A program made the position numbers and the translations under genes. A DNA stretch of 64,000 nucleotides from Ceratodon purpureus (lineage: Eukaryota; Streptophyta; Bryopsida; Pseudoditrichales; Ditrichaceae), in contig CM026423.1 of assembly GCA_014871385.1 (NCBI GenBank), forward strand, positions 13,166,858 through 13,230,857, given 5' to 3'. Shown piece by piece: positions 29,242-41,053 of the stretch. Every line of letters starts with the position of its first letter. Within the stretch, counting starts at the first letter, position 1. The notes under the pieces are model-generated. The model had not been told where the DNA came from, ran no database searches, and was given only the letters and a program-made list of their open reading frames with translations.

Positions 29242-31960
29242 CTACTGTCGAACAAACTGCCTCTTCCAGATTTTCGTACGTCTTTTGTTCCAGAGTTTTG
29301 GCAGCAGCAGCTTGTCGTCACCGGTTCTATGCGGTTTTATGATCTGTTCACATATAACATCCAACATGTGATCAAAGGCATCAACAAATTGAAATATATG
29401 AAGAGCACCCCATAGAGGTACAGGGCACTTACCAGCTTGCAGTATTCGAAAAGACCGAAAAAGAGAGCTGACATGAGTGACACATGAATAGTTCTTGCAC
29501 CCTGCAAAGACCACAGGTCAATGAATTAACTCCACAACCACAAACAGAATGCTGAAACTTCAATGCACAAAGAAGAGTTCTCAAAAGAAAGAACACTTAC
29601 CAGTCCACTGAAAAGCCCAGAAGCTCCTTTCTCTCTAATGACAGTGGCAACGATCATAGGTATCGCCTGCTTTGTGCCACACTGCTGCCGTGTCTTCACA
29701 AGATCAAGCTGTAACGGCAACAGTAACAGAAGCTCAGAAGCAGGACTATGGGCTAAGAAGCTTTCAAAAAGTCCTGTCAAGCTACCCTTCGGCTACCTTA
29801 ACCAGAGTAGCATTGACGAAGTTATGTGAGATACATACCGGCATGGTGAACGCAGCTGCAATTGCCCCTGCACAAGCTCCAAGAAGCAGATGCTCGGGAG
29901 TCCTGTATACGATTAAAAAAATTGAAAATTAAATAATAGCATAAACGTGGTGTATATGATGATGATATGTCATTGAAATAACACCCATAGCGGCATCGTA
30001 TTGCTGCAAGGAAAACTTCAAAGAGAAAATGGAGGATTTCGAACAGAAAACCTACGTGAGCTTTGTGACGTTGCGTTTTTTCTGTACCACAGATCTCAGC
30101 TTTTCATAAACTCCAAACTGCCAGAAATCACACTCGAGGCGTCAATGAACTAGATCGTCCCCAAAATGAACTAAACAATCTTTGTTCGATGCCAACATAT
30201 ACATAGAACCACAGAGCGTCCTCACAACAACTGGGTAATGCTCTAAATACCTGAATCGCAATCTCAGGGATATCTCTCATGAGAGTGGGCAAGAAGCCCT
30301 TGTACAATCCTCCCACACCCTCAGCAGTCACAACCGAACGAAAAGCCTCAAATACTGCACAACAGCAAACAAATTAAATTAAGCTCTAAATTACTAACTG
30401 AAGTCCACACTCTACATAGAAATCTCATGGAAAGGAATGATATAAAACCAGAGAACGCTAAGAACAGACGCCACTGAAAGGTCACAAGGTGTAGATGCAG
30501 ACTAGTCACGAGACATACCATTCGGATGCATGTACGCTTGCACACGGTGCTTGAGTGTGTCAGCTGGTACCTGTATAAATGAGTAAGCTATAGATCAGCA
30601 AACAGTGGTTATATCACTGCATATTGAAGTGTCCGAGAGTAGTCCTTAACCCACATTGAATCATGCAGTTGGCATGAAAATGGATTTCTGTAGAAGATAG
30701 CCACGATAATTACAACCAGTGAGGAGAATCTCAAAGTAAATTTTCATTCTCACCCGCACAATGGAAGACGCAAGAGTACCAATTGAGGCTGATGCAACAT
30801 GGACTACTCCAGGTGGTAAATACTTCTCCAGGTTCTGCTTTGCAGCTGCAGATCAGGAAACAAAAAGATCAACCCCAGGTTTGAAACACAATTTTCAGAA
30901 TTATTGATTTCTGTCTCACTAATTGTTAATGTAAATAGAAGACGACAGATGTTCAGAAAGCAATGCCCTGCCTTATTCATCAACCTCAGTAACACCGACC
31001 TAATCACAAGCTGCAAATTCAAAACCTGATTGCATTCTGAAGGTAACCAAAGTTAACTCAGATGCTTACTTTCGTAGGCTCCGAAGTAAAGCAGCGCGTT
31101 CGGAACGGTTCCAAGAAAAGCGCCCATCACTCCACGATATAGATCTGCAGGTCCTTTAAAAAACCAATTATCAACACCCACGGGCCCAATGCCGATGTGG
31201 TGTGAAGCTATATTCTTTTTCCATTTCCGAAGCTTTTTGGGAGGGTCTCGTATCTGCATCCTAGTCTTCACTGTGTCTACTGGGTGTCCACCAACCTGCT
31301 CAGTCGACCGTGTTTAGACACACGAAAAAAAAACCAAAAAAAGGGATGGGAGAAAAAAAAGGATAAAAAGAGATTGTAAACTCTCATTCCTGCCTAACGA
31401 GGAATTGGGCGACATGGCATCTGCTCAATCTTGCATGTACCCAACTTGCTTGAGCGAATGCAACGCTGATCAGCTCATATCATAGCTCTCCTTCGTGATA
31501 CGGGGTTCTAGAACACTTGGGGTGATCATAGCAATGTATATGTAGTTTAGAATTTGATATCGGTTATGGCACATACCTGAGACAAAGTTCTCGCCATGGT
31601 TCCGGCGTAGACATGGTTCAGAGCAGTCTCGGCCGCCGAGGGGTTAGCGTCGTCAATAAACGGGAACCTAAAACTCCATTTCTGTTGCTTGACTTTGGGA
31701 GCTACCGTCCCCTCCGTCAAAGCTCTCTCAATCTCGAGATTGTTACCAGCGGCACAATGCACGGAAGCGAACGAGATTCGCACGTTCTGGCGGGGAGACA
31801 TGGCGCCGCTGGGCTCCTCGGCCGGTCGAAGAGTACACCGCTGCTTCAGATTTTCCACGAGATTGTCGTAGCTCACAGGGTTGAGCACACCATGCACATG
31901 CGTCAACATGCTCGACTGCCGACCGACATCCTCTCGGACTCTCGCCGCCCCAGGTGCCAT
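29242..31960 (-). CDS. Mitochondrial carrier family (SLC25), S-adenosylmethionine-carrier-like
   Basis: A three-repeat inner-membrane carrier of 420 aa in ten exons, listed from 5' to 3': 31577-31960, 31070-31295, 30754-30845, 30519-30570, 30251-30354, 30056-30117, 29839-29902, 29601-29708, 29433-29501, 29242-29343. The start is ATG at 31960; an in-frame GTG lies upstream. The PX[DE]XX[KR] signature occurs once per repeat: HPVDTVKTRMQ (exon 2), VPADTLKHRVQ (exons 3-4) and MPLDLVKTRQQ (exons 7-8). The LYKGFLPTLMRDIPEIAIQFGVYE stretch and the GARTIHVSLMSALFFGLFEY end resemble SAM carriers. The first 128 residues come before repeat 1 and include a polar stretch that could be a targeting region. 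The last exon is inferred from phase (GTGAACAG|ATC) and a basic tail. Without that splice the frame would end about 30 codons after exon 9. The transported substrate is not certain. Confidence 0.88.
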
Positions 31961-32638
31961 TGCCTTTATGTCCCAAATCACTCCCACACGAACAAAACCG
32001 GTTGCGGGCGAGGAAACACTCTACCACAATCAAAGAGGCGCTTCAAATCCCTCACAGAAAGCTACACAACACCCGCCTTCCAACTCAAAACCAACCTGCT
32101 AAATTGAACACCTGGTACTCGACCCGACTCGCCCGGAATCCGCCAACGAAGTGGAGAGAGCGGTGAGGCTAGCTATGGCGGAGAATTTCGCAAGGAACAA
32201 GGGCACTGACCGATACGTGAAAGGGTACAGGCGCATATCGAGCCCTATCTCTCCCCGACAAACCAACAAATCGAAGTAAACCAAAAAAACAAAAAACAAA
32301 AAAAAACTACCACTTCCTAATCTCCTTATCACCCTCCACCACCACAAACACACAACTTACCAACATAACAAACCTCACCACATGAATGTCGACAAATTCA
32401 ATCTCACCACAATCCACCTCAACTCACAACCTCCTCAAAAAACTCATCACCAGTCCATTGCAGGCGACTCAAGCTGAAGGTTTGGCATGGTGAGAGCGTT
32501 CCAGTTGAGGAGATTTAGTGTTTGGGAGGAGGAACTGGGATTCGGAGACCCGGGTACGAGAATATGCCGGAGCAAATATGCTAGCAATGGTGCCAAGTAG
32601 CAAGCACAGGCTACTAGAAGAAGAGAGGCGGAGAGGCG
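31961..32638. other. Promoter region upstream of the carrier gene
   Basis: This stretch lies 5' of the minus-strand carrier gene. A minus-strand open frame at 32099-32353 is low complexity and out of context. I see no gene. It may hold a promoter shared with the weak plus-strand gene downstream. Confidence 0.4.
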
Positions 32639-33109
32639 ATGTTGACGATGGCTAAGTTGCGAAGTGAGGTGGGATATTTGGTGCTAGATTCCAAACGGAA
32701 GCTCCGGCGGCACTGCCTGCAATTTGCATCGTCGCTCCGAACTCGTACTCGCACTCGCACACGTAATTCCTTGTCGACCATGCCACGTGAGCTTGCTTCG
32801 TCTTCGGTGAATTTTCTGAGTTCGGTGCTTTTCATGTGGGGCGATAATTTTTTCCATGCTTTGGGAGGGAGGGTGAACTTTAATTGGTGGCCGTCTATCT
32901 GTTGAGGTTTTTATTGAGGAGAGCATGTGTTTTTTTTTTTTTCTGAGGATTGAGATTCATGTGGGAAGTAGTGGGTGCATTTACCATGATTTGAGAAGGA
33001 ATGTTTTGGGAAAGGTATGCACGTTGAAAGTCTTGTGCTGTGAGTGGTTTTGATCTAACTTTGAATCTACATGTTTTCTTCAATGATGTGTCCATCATGA
33101 GTCATTTCT

Positions 33110-33950
33110 TTGACCGCTGGTGTGTGTTCACATGGGGAATTATGTTGGTGGAGGAGGCTTTCTGAGAGGAGCGGCACATCTTTCATGCCCAGTTCTAGCA
33201 AATATTATTCTTGTGTGCCTGCTTTACAAAAGCCAGTAGAAGTAGGAAACGGTGACAGCATAAAAGTAATCATGAAAAGATATTCCACCACCGCGGGCAA
33301 TGTCAGAAATCTTTTTAAGGTACAAGTTTTCTTGAGTAGGAGATTAGGGGCCAACACTTAAATGGCGTTGCTGCTAAGCATAGTTATTATATTCGGGTCA
33401 CGAAGTAACCATACATAACTGATACGTGTTCTAGATTGAAAAGACAGTGTTCTAGCTTCCCGAGATAAGCAGGAAAGGAATAAAATCTTTTAGGTAGCTT
33501 CAATTTCACCCTATTGTCAACCCTCAGAAACCGCTAGGCTACATGGGGGCAGCTCTCATTCTGTCTTTTGAGTTCATGTGCTTTGCTTTATACTCTACGT
33601 TCTATCTTCCCTCGAGAAGGTTTCTAGAGGGCTTCATGATATCTACTGAAAAGGGAAAGCGTCAGCTGCAATGCTGAGAAATTCAGGTTGTACTAATCGG
33701 ACCATGCACAAAAAAGTCATCTTCCGCAAGTGTGATATGTAAGCAAAAGAATTGCTCATTCTTATCACAGGTAAAGAGAACTCTCTAACCTGTTCCTTCG
33801 GATTACAGGTCCTATCTAATAAAATAATGTAAACTAATCAAGCCAAGAATCAAGCTCCTGCAAAAACAAATTAATGTCATTGTGCAGGGAAAAGCAAGAG
33901 TGGTCGGACAATTGAGACCGCCTGCGTGGACACACTATTCTAGTGCCTGA
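33110..33950 (+). CDS. Possible small gene, partly modelled, unknown function
   Basis: A coding-like exon ends at 33319 with IKVIMKRYSTTAGNVRNLFK followed by a good donor (AAG|GTACAAG). A second exon starts at 33888 after TTGTGCAG and continues in phase with GKARVVGQLRPPAWTHYSS to a TGA at 33948-33950. An upstream frame from ATG 32639 (MLTMAKLRSEVGYLV, with an Arg-Thr repeat) may be the first exon, but I could not find phase-compatible splice sites to join it. The 3' end overlaps the stop of the opposite-strand MYB gene by about 16 bp. No family is recognised. Confidence 0.35.
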
Positions 33951-34870
33951 TCTACCTTCGAACTCCTAAAACTATCCCGTAGCTCCGAGAAGCGCTTGAA
34001 GCATTGAGCCTTTGATCGGCCAGGGACAGCCTCGGCAACCTTATCCCATCTCTTTGGAGTGTCCTTGGGAAACGTCTTCAATGCTGACACAAGCGACTTG
34101 TCTTCAGTCTCGGTCCAGTCGGATTTCGTTCCATTGCTGGCATCCCCCTGGTCACCTTCCCATCTCTGAGACAATGGAGAATCGATAACTTTATCTCCGC
34201 CTTTTCTCTGGGCCAAGAACTTCGCATACGAATCCCCATCTGTAAACTTCTTCTCGCCGAGAAGCTTGGACATCCTAATCACATCCTCCGTAGAATGGGA
34301 GCCCGCAAAAACCTCTGCCACAACATCCCAACGTTGTAACGTTCCTCGTGGGAATTTCATTAGCTGCTTGCGTAGCAGCTCAATCTCCTCTCCGGTCCAT
34401 TCTTTCTCTGCCCCACTTTTCGACTGCTGAGCGACAACGCTATTAGCTGTTCCGTTCGCATCATCTTTCGAAACCACTGCGGGCGATGACATCAGACTCT
34501 CCTTTGAAGGGACTCTTCCGGAAGTTGCATCAGACCTTCTATTGTGACCCTTGGTTCTCTTCTCCGGCTCGGCTAACACTTCTTCCACTGGCTCCGGATC
34601 CGGAAGTAACTCTCCAGCACCTACTCTACAATTTCCACCTGTTAATGCCGCAGGAGCAAAGGGTCCAGCAACCAAAGAGAGAGCCAGCCAGAAGCTTAAA
34701 AATTGAAGTATGCCTGTCAGAAACCATGATAGAGCTAGGAAAACAACTCCAACGCTTGAACAGACTCCAATCAACACTTTGTTGAGTTCTTTCTCTTCAA
34801 CATCCGACTCCAAGGGCCCAGATTGAAGTTGAAACCTCGGCTTCACGTCATCAATAATGTCAAAATCCAT
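33935..34870 (-). CDS. maMYB: Membrane-anchored MYB/SANT protein (maMYB-like)
   Basis: A single-exon gene of 311 aa starting at ATG 34870. It opens MDFDIIDDVKPRFQLQ. A hydrophobic region at residues about 31-75 fits two close membrane segments. A charged linker follows, then two SANT/MYB repeats: about residues 160-205 (W..EEIELLRKQL..FP.GTLQRWDVVAE) and 250-300 (DWTETEDKSLVSALKTFP..TPKRWDKVAE). Arabidopsis At5g45420 (maMYB), an ER-membrane-anchored MYB linked to root hair growth, has this architecture and about this length. The SANT repeats also resemble those of ZRF/DnaJC2 proteins. The paired upstream membrane-type small frames at 35093-35346 lie in the presumed 5' leader. Confidence 0.88.
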   Translation of the reverse strand: MDFDIIDDVKPRFQLQSGPLESDVEEKELNKVLIGVCSSVGVVFLALSWFLTGILQFLSFWLALSLVAGPFAPAALTGGNCRVGAGELLPDPEPVEEVLAEPEKRTKGHNRRSDATSGRVPSKESLMSSPAVVSKDDANGTANSVVAQQSKSGAEKEWTGEEIELLRKQLMKFPRGTLQRWDVVAEVFAGSHSTEDVIRMSKLLGEKKFTDGDSYAKFLAQRKGGDKVIDSPLSQRWEGDQGDASNGTKSDWTETEDKSLVSALKTFPKDTPKRWDKVAEAVPGRSKAQCFKRFSELRDSFRSSKVDQALE

Positions 34871-35092
34871 CTTCTAACGTGAATTATTAAACGCGCCCAA
34901 AAATCTGCGAATAACACAATGATGAATTGAGGGCTCGATACCAGAATATAATAAACACCTTTCGAGGCAACAATCCAAATCCAAAACCAAAATTTAAAGA
35001 CAAAGAACACTCAACGTAAATACCACAACACAAACTGCTCATCCCTGCTACCTGCTGCTAACTGTATAACATCCGCGCGGAAAACTTGTAAG

Positions 35093-35346
35093 CTAGAAAG
35101 GAAAGCCGCCCATAATGAAGATCAGAAACCCTAAAAAATCCAAAGCAACTACAAATATCCAAAACCCAGCTCTCAACGTGATAATGCTCGAAAGCATCCA
35201 CTTTGCATCAGCCCCTCGAGACGTAGCACCATCTCCTGCTAACCCTAGACTATTAGAGGGCTCATAACAAGCCACAAAATTCCCAATCCCACGACACTCG
35301 CAAAGAATAACCCTAAAGCAACGTCGGCGACATGAACACCCTCCAT
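35093..35346 (-). other. Overlapping small membrane-type open frames upstream of maMYB
   Basis: On the minus strand a 33-codon ATG frame (35346 to 35245) reads as a hydrophobic peptide with LGLFFASVVGLGILWLV. A second frame, shifted by one base, stays open to a stop at 35093 and carries LRAGFWIFVVALDFLGFLIF, but has no ATG near its start. Together they look like one two-pass membrane protein with a frameshift, or like upstream open frames in the maMYB leader. No family is recognised. Confidence 0.25.
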
Positions 35347-37201
35347 CTGCGTTGACTTTTCCTCACGCATCCAACAAAAACAAAAATGCAGGAATCACGT
35401 CACACACGCAGACTCACAAAAACAGCCTCAACAAAAAACAAGCCATCAAACACAGACGATTAAAAACGAAGAAGAACAGGGTATCAGAATGCAGCGTACA
35501 TTCGCCTCAACGGCAGTCAAAAACGCCCGCAAAAACGCATCTCCTTCTCCCGCCTCACACACGCGCGAGTAATAACTCTCGACGACTCAAGCGATTCCCC
35601 GTCGCAACCTCCTCACCAACCGCTTACACGCGCATTCAGCAACGATGGGGAGAAGTGACGAGATCAGCGGCTACAGGGGACCAAATTGCGCGAGTAATAG
35701 CTCAATCGGAAGCTTGCGAAGCGGTCGGGCTCGTGAGAGCACTGCGGCGAATGACAAAAGTGAACTTCCGGAGGAAATTTGGAGAAGATCACGCGAAGCC
35801 TCGACGTCGCAAAAGAGCTACTCCGACGCTCGTCAACGTTTTGTGGTCCAACCATGCGAGCGCTTTGTTACCCGGGCACTGGTAGGGTCTCACCGATGTA
35901 TGTGATGGGTATGTGACGGGTTCGTGGAGGGTATAGGGCGGGTATATGTTCATCGTCTGTCTGAACTTTGTAGCACGATCGTCACGTTCATGTCACGACG
36001 ACTGTTGGCAGGATAAGTTACTGACAGTTAACAGTTCGACATGGCACGAAGCTTATCACATCGTGTGCTATGGCGTAGGATGTAGTTTTTCTTTTGCAAA
36101 TGGTGTTTTTGGTGGAGCTTCACTGTGCAATCGAAGAAACAGCTCGAGGTGGTGTGATGGGAGACGAAGCGGATGCATTTCACTGTTGGACAATGTGAGC
36201 GTTTTTGGGTGCCTGGTGGGGTGTGTTGTGGATTACGGATCGTTGTGTTGTTGGTAACGATTGCGAGTGGTTCTTTTATTGGAAGCTTCAGCGATCGTGT
36301 TTCTTGCACCGGAGGTTTAGCGGAGGATAGAGAGAGACGTCATTTCCATTACACACACGATAGGAGAAACCATAGACTGATACCGAGACAGCTTTTGCAT
36401 TGTCGGAGGAAGATGTTTCAGGTGACATTACCAGCAAATTGCTTTGCAAAACGGAAAGAAGGTTTTATAGAGGCAGAAAGTTGATTCACAATGCACGACA
36501 CTGCTGGTGGCAACCCGTCTTTGGAACCACATGGTATTGATCGTATTGGCATCAGAGACTTGGTAACAGATATCGTGTCGACAGATGCAATTTTATATGT
36601 GCTCCTGAGTTTCCCGCTTATAAAATGTAACGACTTCAAGTGCTAGTCTATGTGAAACGTGTTGTGAGCACCACACCCCAAGTCAGCTATCAAAACAGCA
36701 AAAGTGCAAGCTTGAATGAAGGATCCGAATAGGTGGAGATGGTACATTTGTAAGAATTAGCAGGAACTTCAAGAATACACACGGAAGAGCCCTGGCCTAA
36801 TAAGATGACTGCCTAATGTCTTTTCCCTGCAGCAAAAATGGTCTAAAGCACTATTTTTCCACATGAGCATAGTGCCGCAGTCTCCCTCTTCCTGTAGCAC
36901 GGGTTTAATACCTTGGAAAAAGCATACCACGTACTCGTTAAGAACATTGGTTGGTGGAGTCCAGCTTCTGATGATCTGCTAACACGAGTCTCTCTCCATC
37001 CTTGTTCTTGCCAGATTGCATCGACATGGAATCGACCTCCAAATGACCGCACCGATCGCATAGAGCTACTATATGCAACCCAACGTCATCAAAGTTGCAC
37101 CCTCCACAATTTCACACAAGTAATTACATGATCATTCTCGACTTTACACTGCAGAGACAAAGTGAGAGACGGCTGCCTCTCACCATGACATTCGAAAACG
37201 A
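35347..37201. other. Intergenic between maMYB and FHA genes
   Basis: The sequence is of intermediate GC and contains several open frames on both strands around 35350-35905. They compete with each other, lack splice-supported structure and resemble no known protein. I see no supported gene here. Confidence 0.45.
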
Positions 37202-38182
37202 CTACTGCTCCTCGGGGTAAAGCGAAACATATTCAACCCTAATTCCTCCTTTCAGCTTGGTGTTGATCACGAAGTGCCGCGGATATCGTTTCAGCAGATT
37301 CACCAGCCCCGACCAAGCGCGGCCGTTCCCTTTGCCATCTATCTCATTCCCGTCCTCATCCACGCCCATGATATGCATAAACTGAGGCGACATGTTCCTG
37401 CTCTGGAAGTGGTCCAAGATATCGGCATGCAATTTCGAAACGGCCATCCACTCTCCGGGATGGTACTGGCTCTGCAGTTTCTCCAAGATGATCCTCACCA
37501 CCTCCCTCTCTTCATACTGCTCGTCCGCCTCATCGTCTTCATACCTGTACCCGTCCCTAACCCTCGTGGTGCTCCCCGCGTTAGGCGACGGCTCCACCTC
37601 CTGCTGAGCCATCCACGGACTAGTACTCGCTTGCTTCCGCTCCCGGACGACGCCTCCTCCCCCTCCCACTCCTACCCCTCCTCCCGGCGCCGGTCCATTC
37701 TTCCCCTGCCCCCGCACCTTCTTCGCCGGAGTCGGCCCCGGCGCCAGCACGAGCGACGCCCCGGGCCCCGCTCGCCCGGGGGCCCCCCCCGCAGCCCGCT
37801 TCCTAGGGTTATTCGGACTCGACACGGCCGCGACCGAGCGCGCAATCTTCTTCGCCGGCAACAGAAAATAGAACCGCTTCTCCCCGATCTGCAGCAAGTC
37901 CTGCGAGTCCAACTTCACCGGCGACGTCCCCGGCATGTGCAGCACCCCCTCCACATAACACCCGTTCTTCCCCAGCACCTCCAGCACAAACCGCCGCCGC
38001 TCGAAGTCGTACAATATCCTCGCATGCTGCCTGCTGATGTTCATCCCCCCTCCCAACCCCGCCAGGTCCACATCCACCGACGACTTCTTGCTGTTCCGCC
38101 CCAGCACTATCGAATACGTCTGCATGTAATACTCGAAATCCTCCCCCTGCAACTTCGCAAACCCCGCCTCCATCTCCCCCAT
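37202..38182 (-). CDS. FHA2: FHA-domain protein, FHA2-like
   Basis: An intronless 326 aa gene starting at ATG 38182. Residues about 8-110 form a forkhead-associated phosphothreonine-binding domain with its key positions present: Gly28-Arg29, Ser50-Arg51-x-His53 and Asn73-Gly74. A Gly/Pro/Ala/Lys-rich low-complexity linker follows (about 120-225). A conserved C-terminal domain (about 230-326) contains EVVRIILEKLQSQYHPGEWMAV and RAWSGLVNLLKRYPRHF, and may bind nucleic acid or protein. The arrangement matches the small plant FHA1/FHA2 proteins, nuclear regulators in Arabidopsis. The coding region is GC-rich, which produces a long meaningless frame on the opposite strand. Confidence 0.88.
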   Translation of the reverse strand: MGEMEAGFAKLQGEDFEYYMQTYSIVLGRNSKKSSVDVDLAGLGGGMNISRQHARILYDFERRRFVLEVLGKNGCYVEGVLHMPGTSPVKLDSQDLLQIGEKRFYFLLPAKKIARSVAAVSSPNNPRKRAAGGAPGRAGPGASLVLAPGPTPAKKVRGQGKNGPAPGGGVGVGGGGGVVRERKQASTSPWMAQQEVEPSPNAGSTTRVRDGYRYEDDEADEQYEEREVVRIILEKLQSQYHPGEWMAVSKLHADILDHFQSRNMSPQFMHIMGVDEDGNEIDGKGNGRAWSGLVNLLKRYPRHFVINTKLKGGIRVEYVSLYPEEQ

Positions 38183-41053
38183 CCTTCCCCCCCTCCCTCA
38201 AACCCTAACCTCTCCCCCCACTCCCCCCACACAAAACACAAAACACAAAACAACCCCTCCCTCACCTCCCTCCCAACAACAACAACACCCAAACCCTACC
38301 TATCTCCGCCCCTCGCCAATGTGATCTAAACCCGTAGTAGTGCGATGAAAGACGCCGATGCGAATGGATGGTTTTGCGAAACACACACGCCACTCCACTC
38401 CGTGTCTGTACTCGAGCTACGCCAGTACTGCCTTGCTCTTTACCCTAAGTTAGCCATAATTTAGTTTACATTTCGAGGTTTACTGGCGAGTTGGAGTTAA
38501 CTTTGGCACGAAGGTGGACTCGGTGTTGGGGTTGTGTGAGTTTACGTCATTTGGGGGTCGGTCTGACTGGTTCGGAGAGGCTGTTCGTCGCAGGTTGTGA
38601 GAGATGTGCGATTTGTATGTGTGTGTATGTATATGTGTATGTGTGTGTGTGTTGGTTTGAGGTTGGTGTCCTTTTGATTCTCGTTTTCGGGGTTGATTTT
38701 GGATTAGTGCAGTGGGTTGTCTGTTCCGGGGTTGTCGAGATGTGTCACTTTGGATGCTTTCTGGGATTGGATTTGTACTGAGGTGTCTAATGAATGCTCG
38801 TCTGTTCCGTCACGTGGCGGGTTTGAATATGTATGGCTTTTTTGAAAAAGTATTTTGTACTTTTGCTTTAAAGTAGTTGCGAGTGCAAAAAGATTGTGTT
38901 CGTTTCTTGTTGTTTCTTATCGTCATCGTTCTCTTCGTTGCCTTCCATGCTTCTTTTACAGTCCGAATTTTTCTTTTGCTTTCTTAATTTCTTTTTACAT
39001 TCTGACATTTTTTTGGCTTTTTTTTATTATATATTTTAATTTTATTGGTTTAAATATACTTGTGTATGCCACAAAAGTTGAACTACTTATGGTTTTATAG
39101 TCAATTAATTTAATTAGTCCATTGTTAATTTTTCCATGATAATCGAATTCACCTTAATTGCATTTTTGTAATATTTGAATTATTGATTTAAAATATTACA
39201 TTTAATGTTTAAAATTTAAAAAATGTGAGGAATTTGAAATATGTGGGTTTTGAGGTTTTATCATTGATATAGCCATTTATAATAATGTAGATGTATATAC
39301 TTATATTATAACAAATATATTATTTTCAAAGAAATGAATAATCAAAAGGTTTGAAAGCTTTCAAATTACACATTGACAAATATGCGAGTCTTTTATTAAC
39401 CTCTATCGTTATGTTTGGATATCTACATTCATTTTTATTTGAAATATATTACTAAATTTAAAACTCGTTTTGAATTTGTAATTTGTTTTGGAAAGCATTG
39501 TAGTTTTTGCTAAAATGAGGTCAATATCAAAGGGATTATTTTGTTGTTTCAGACTAAATTTCATAATTCAATCTATAACTTACATGCTAAATTAACAAGA
39601 AAAGATTATCACACATATGTATCAATTCAATGTACTACTGATTTTTCAAATTCAATGAAGTAGTAGCTGCCAACACAAAACTTTCAAGGTTATAGTATCA
39701 GATAAAAGATAGACATGTACTTCAACAAATTACATCAATACAAGATATATTTCAAACCATTCAAAAACAACTCTACTATATCCGGTAAAATCACATCAAT
39801 ACAAGGTATATTCTAAATTCTGGACAAACAACTATACAACATCCAACAAATCACATTGATATATATAAATGTAGGCCATGCTTTAGTTTAGATTTGATAT
39901 GCTTATCTATTGAGTTTGATTTCAACTGGTGGTTGTACATCAAAAACTTGATTGAATTATGAGAAAAACACTCAACTGTCATTAGTAGAAACCATGCTTG
40001 GAATGACCAGAACAAGTGTCTAGGATCATGACCACTTTGACCACATTTTTTATAATCTGGTTAGAATGGTCATGATCTTGGTCACTTGTTCTGATCATTG
40101 CGGGCATGATTTCTACTAATGCGTGGTCCATTCCAAAATAAATAAATTCTCAACATTAAATCCATGCACAAAGCAGGAAGTTTATACTACATTGTTCAAT
40201 AGTGACTTTAGTCAATGTTGAGTAAAATTAGTCCACACTTTTATTGATTCCTTTTTTTGTGGGAGAGGGGAGGGGGATTCAATAATTCTCTCTTATATCT
40301 CATATATGTGCAACACACAGAAAGTCAATTATTTTTTAAAAACAATTCATTAATTGATGTCAATATACACTATGCAAGTGTTTTTCCCGATTTCAATGGC
40401 TTCAAACAAATACTATAATACTAATAACAACACTAGCCCACAAACCAATAATTAACACTTAAATCTGAAACAACCAAAATTCATAAAAACAAAGTTGATT
40501 GAAAACAATGTCAATAAATCTTTAAACATCTTCGTTCCTTATCACACATCAAAACCAATATTCACACGCCCGCCTACAACAAAAATAACTCTCAACCACA
40601 AGTCAAAAACTTTCAACCAAATCACTGAAACCAAAACATCCTTGCAGCCCAAGGCCAAAACACAAAAACTCCCAACTTAAAAAACCAAAAACACCAACTT
40701 AACATACCCCACCAACCCTCATCCATCCCAATCCATTCCCATCCATCCATATCCTTTTGTCATCCATCCCTTTTATCATCCATCCACAAGCCGAGCAGAC
40801 TCCAAACCAGGCTCACTCTGAAACGGAACTCACCTCAACAAACCAACACTGCATCAAATCAAACCCGAGTTCCCATCTCCGACCAAACCCGAGCCTGTTT
40901 GGGTGAGTGGACAAGAGCCGGAGAGAGAGAGAGAGAGCGAGCGAGAGCGAGCGAGAGGGAGCTCGGGCAAGCTTCGTTTCGTTTCTTTGCAAAGGGGAAG
41001 GGGAGAGCTCTTGCCCTCATGAGCGCCAAACCCTAGCAGGACGAGTTGTCGCA
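38183..41053. other. Intergenic between FHA2-like and UPF1 genes
   Basis: This divergent spacer of about 2.9 kb has a GT microsatellite at about 38612-38652, very AT-rich DNA from 38850 to 40850, and a foldback at 39980-40121. The last 150 bp contain a GA-rich microsatellite (about 40920-40960) that probably lies in the UPF1 5' leader. No coding frame is supported. Confidence 0.55.
39980..40121. repeat. 142-bp imperfect foldback (MITE or small-RNA hairpin)
   Basis: The left arm starts CATTAGTAGAAACCATGC and the right arm ends with its near reverse complement. About 65 bp on each side pair with roughly 80 percent identity around a short AT-rich loop near 40050-40060. The arms share blocks such as CAGAACAAGTG and GATCATGACCA. 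No clear target duplication is visible. It could be a MITE or an inverted-duplication source of small RNAs. Confidence 0.8.

Noticed and set aside
35352..35905. Two plus-strand frames of 177 and 86 codons
   Set aside because: They overlap each other in different frames, resemble no family and lie in probable promoter sequence.
37274..38329. A 351-codon plus-strand open frame
   Set aside because: It is antisense to the FHA2-like gene, is dominated by Pro, Arg, His and Leu, and results from the high GC of that gene.
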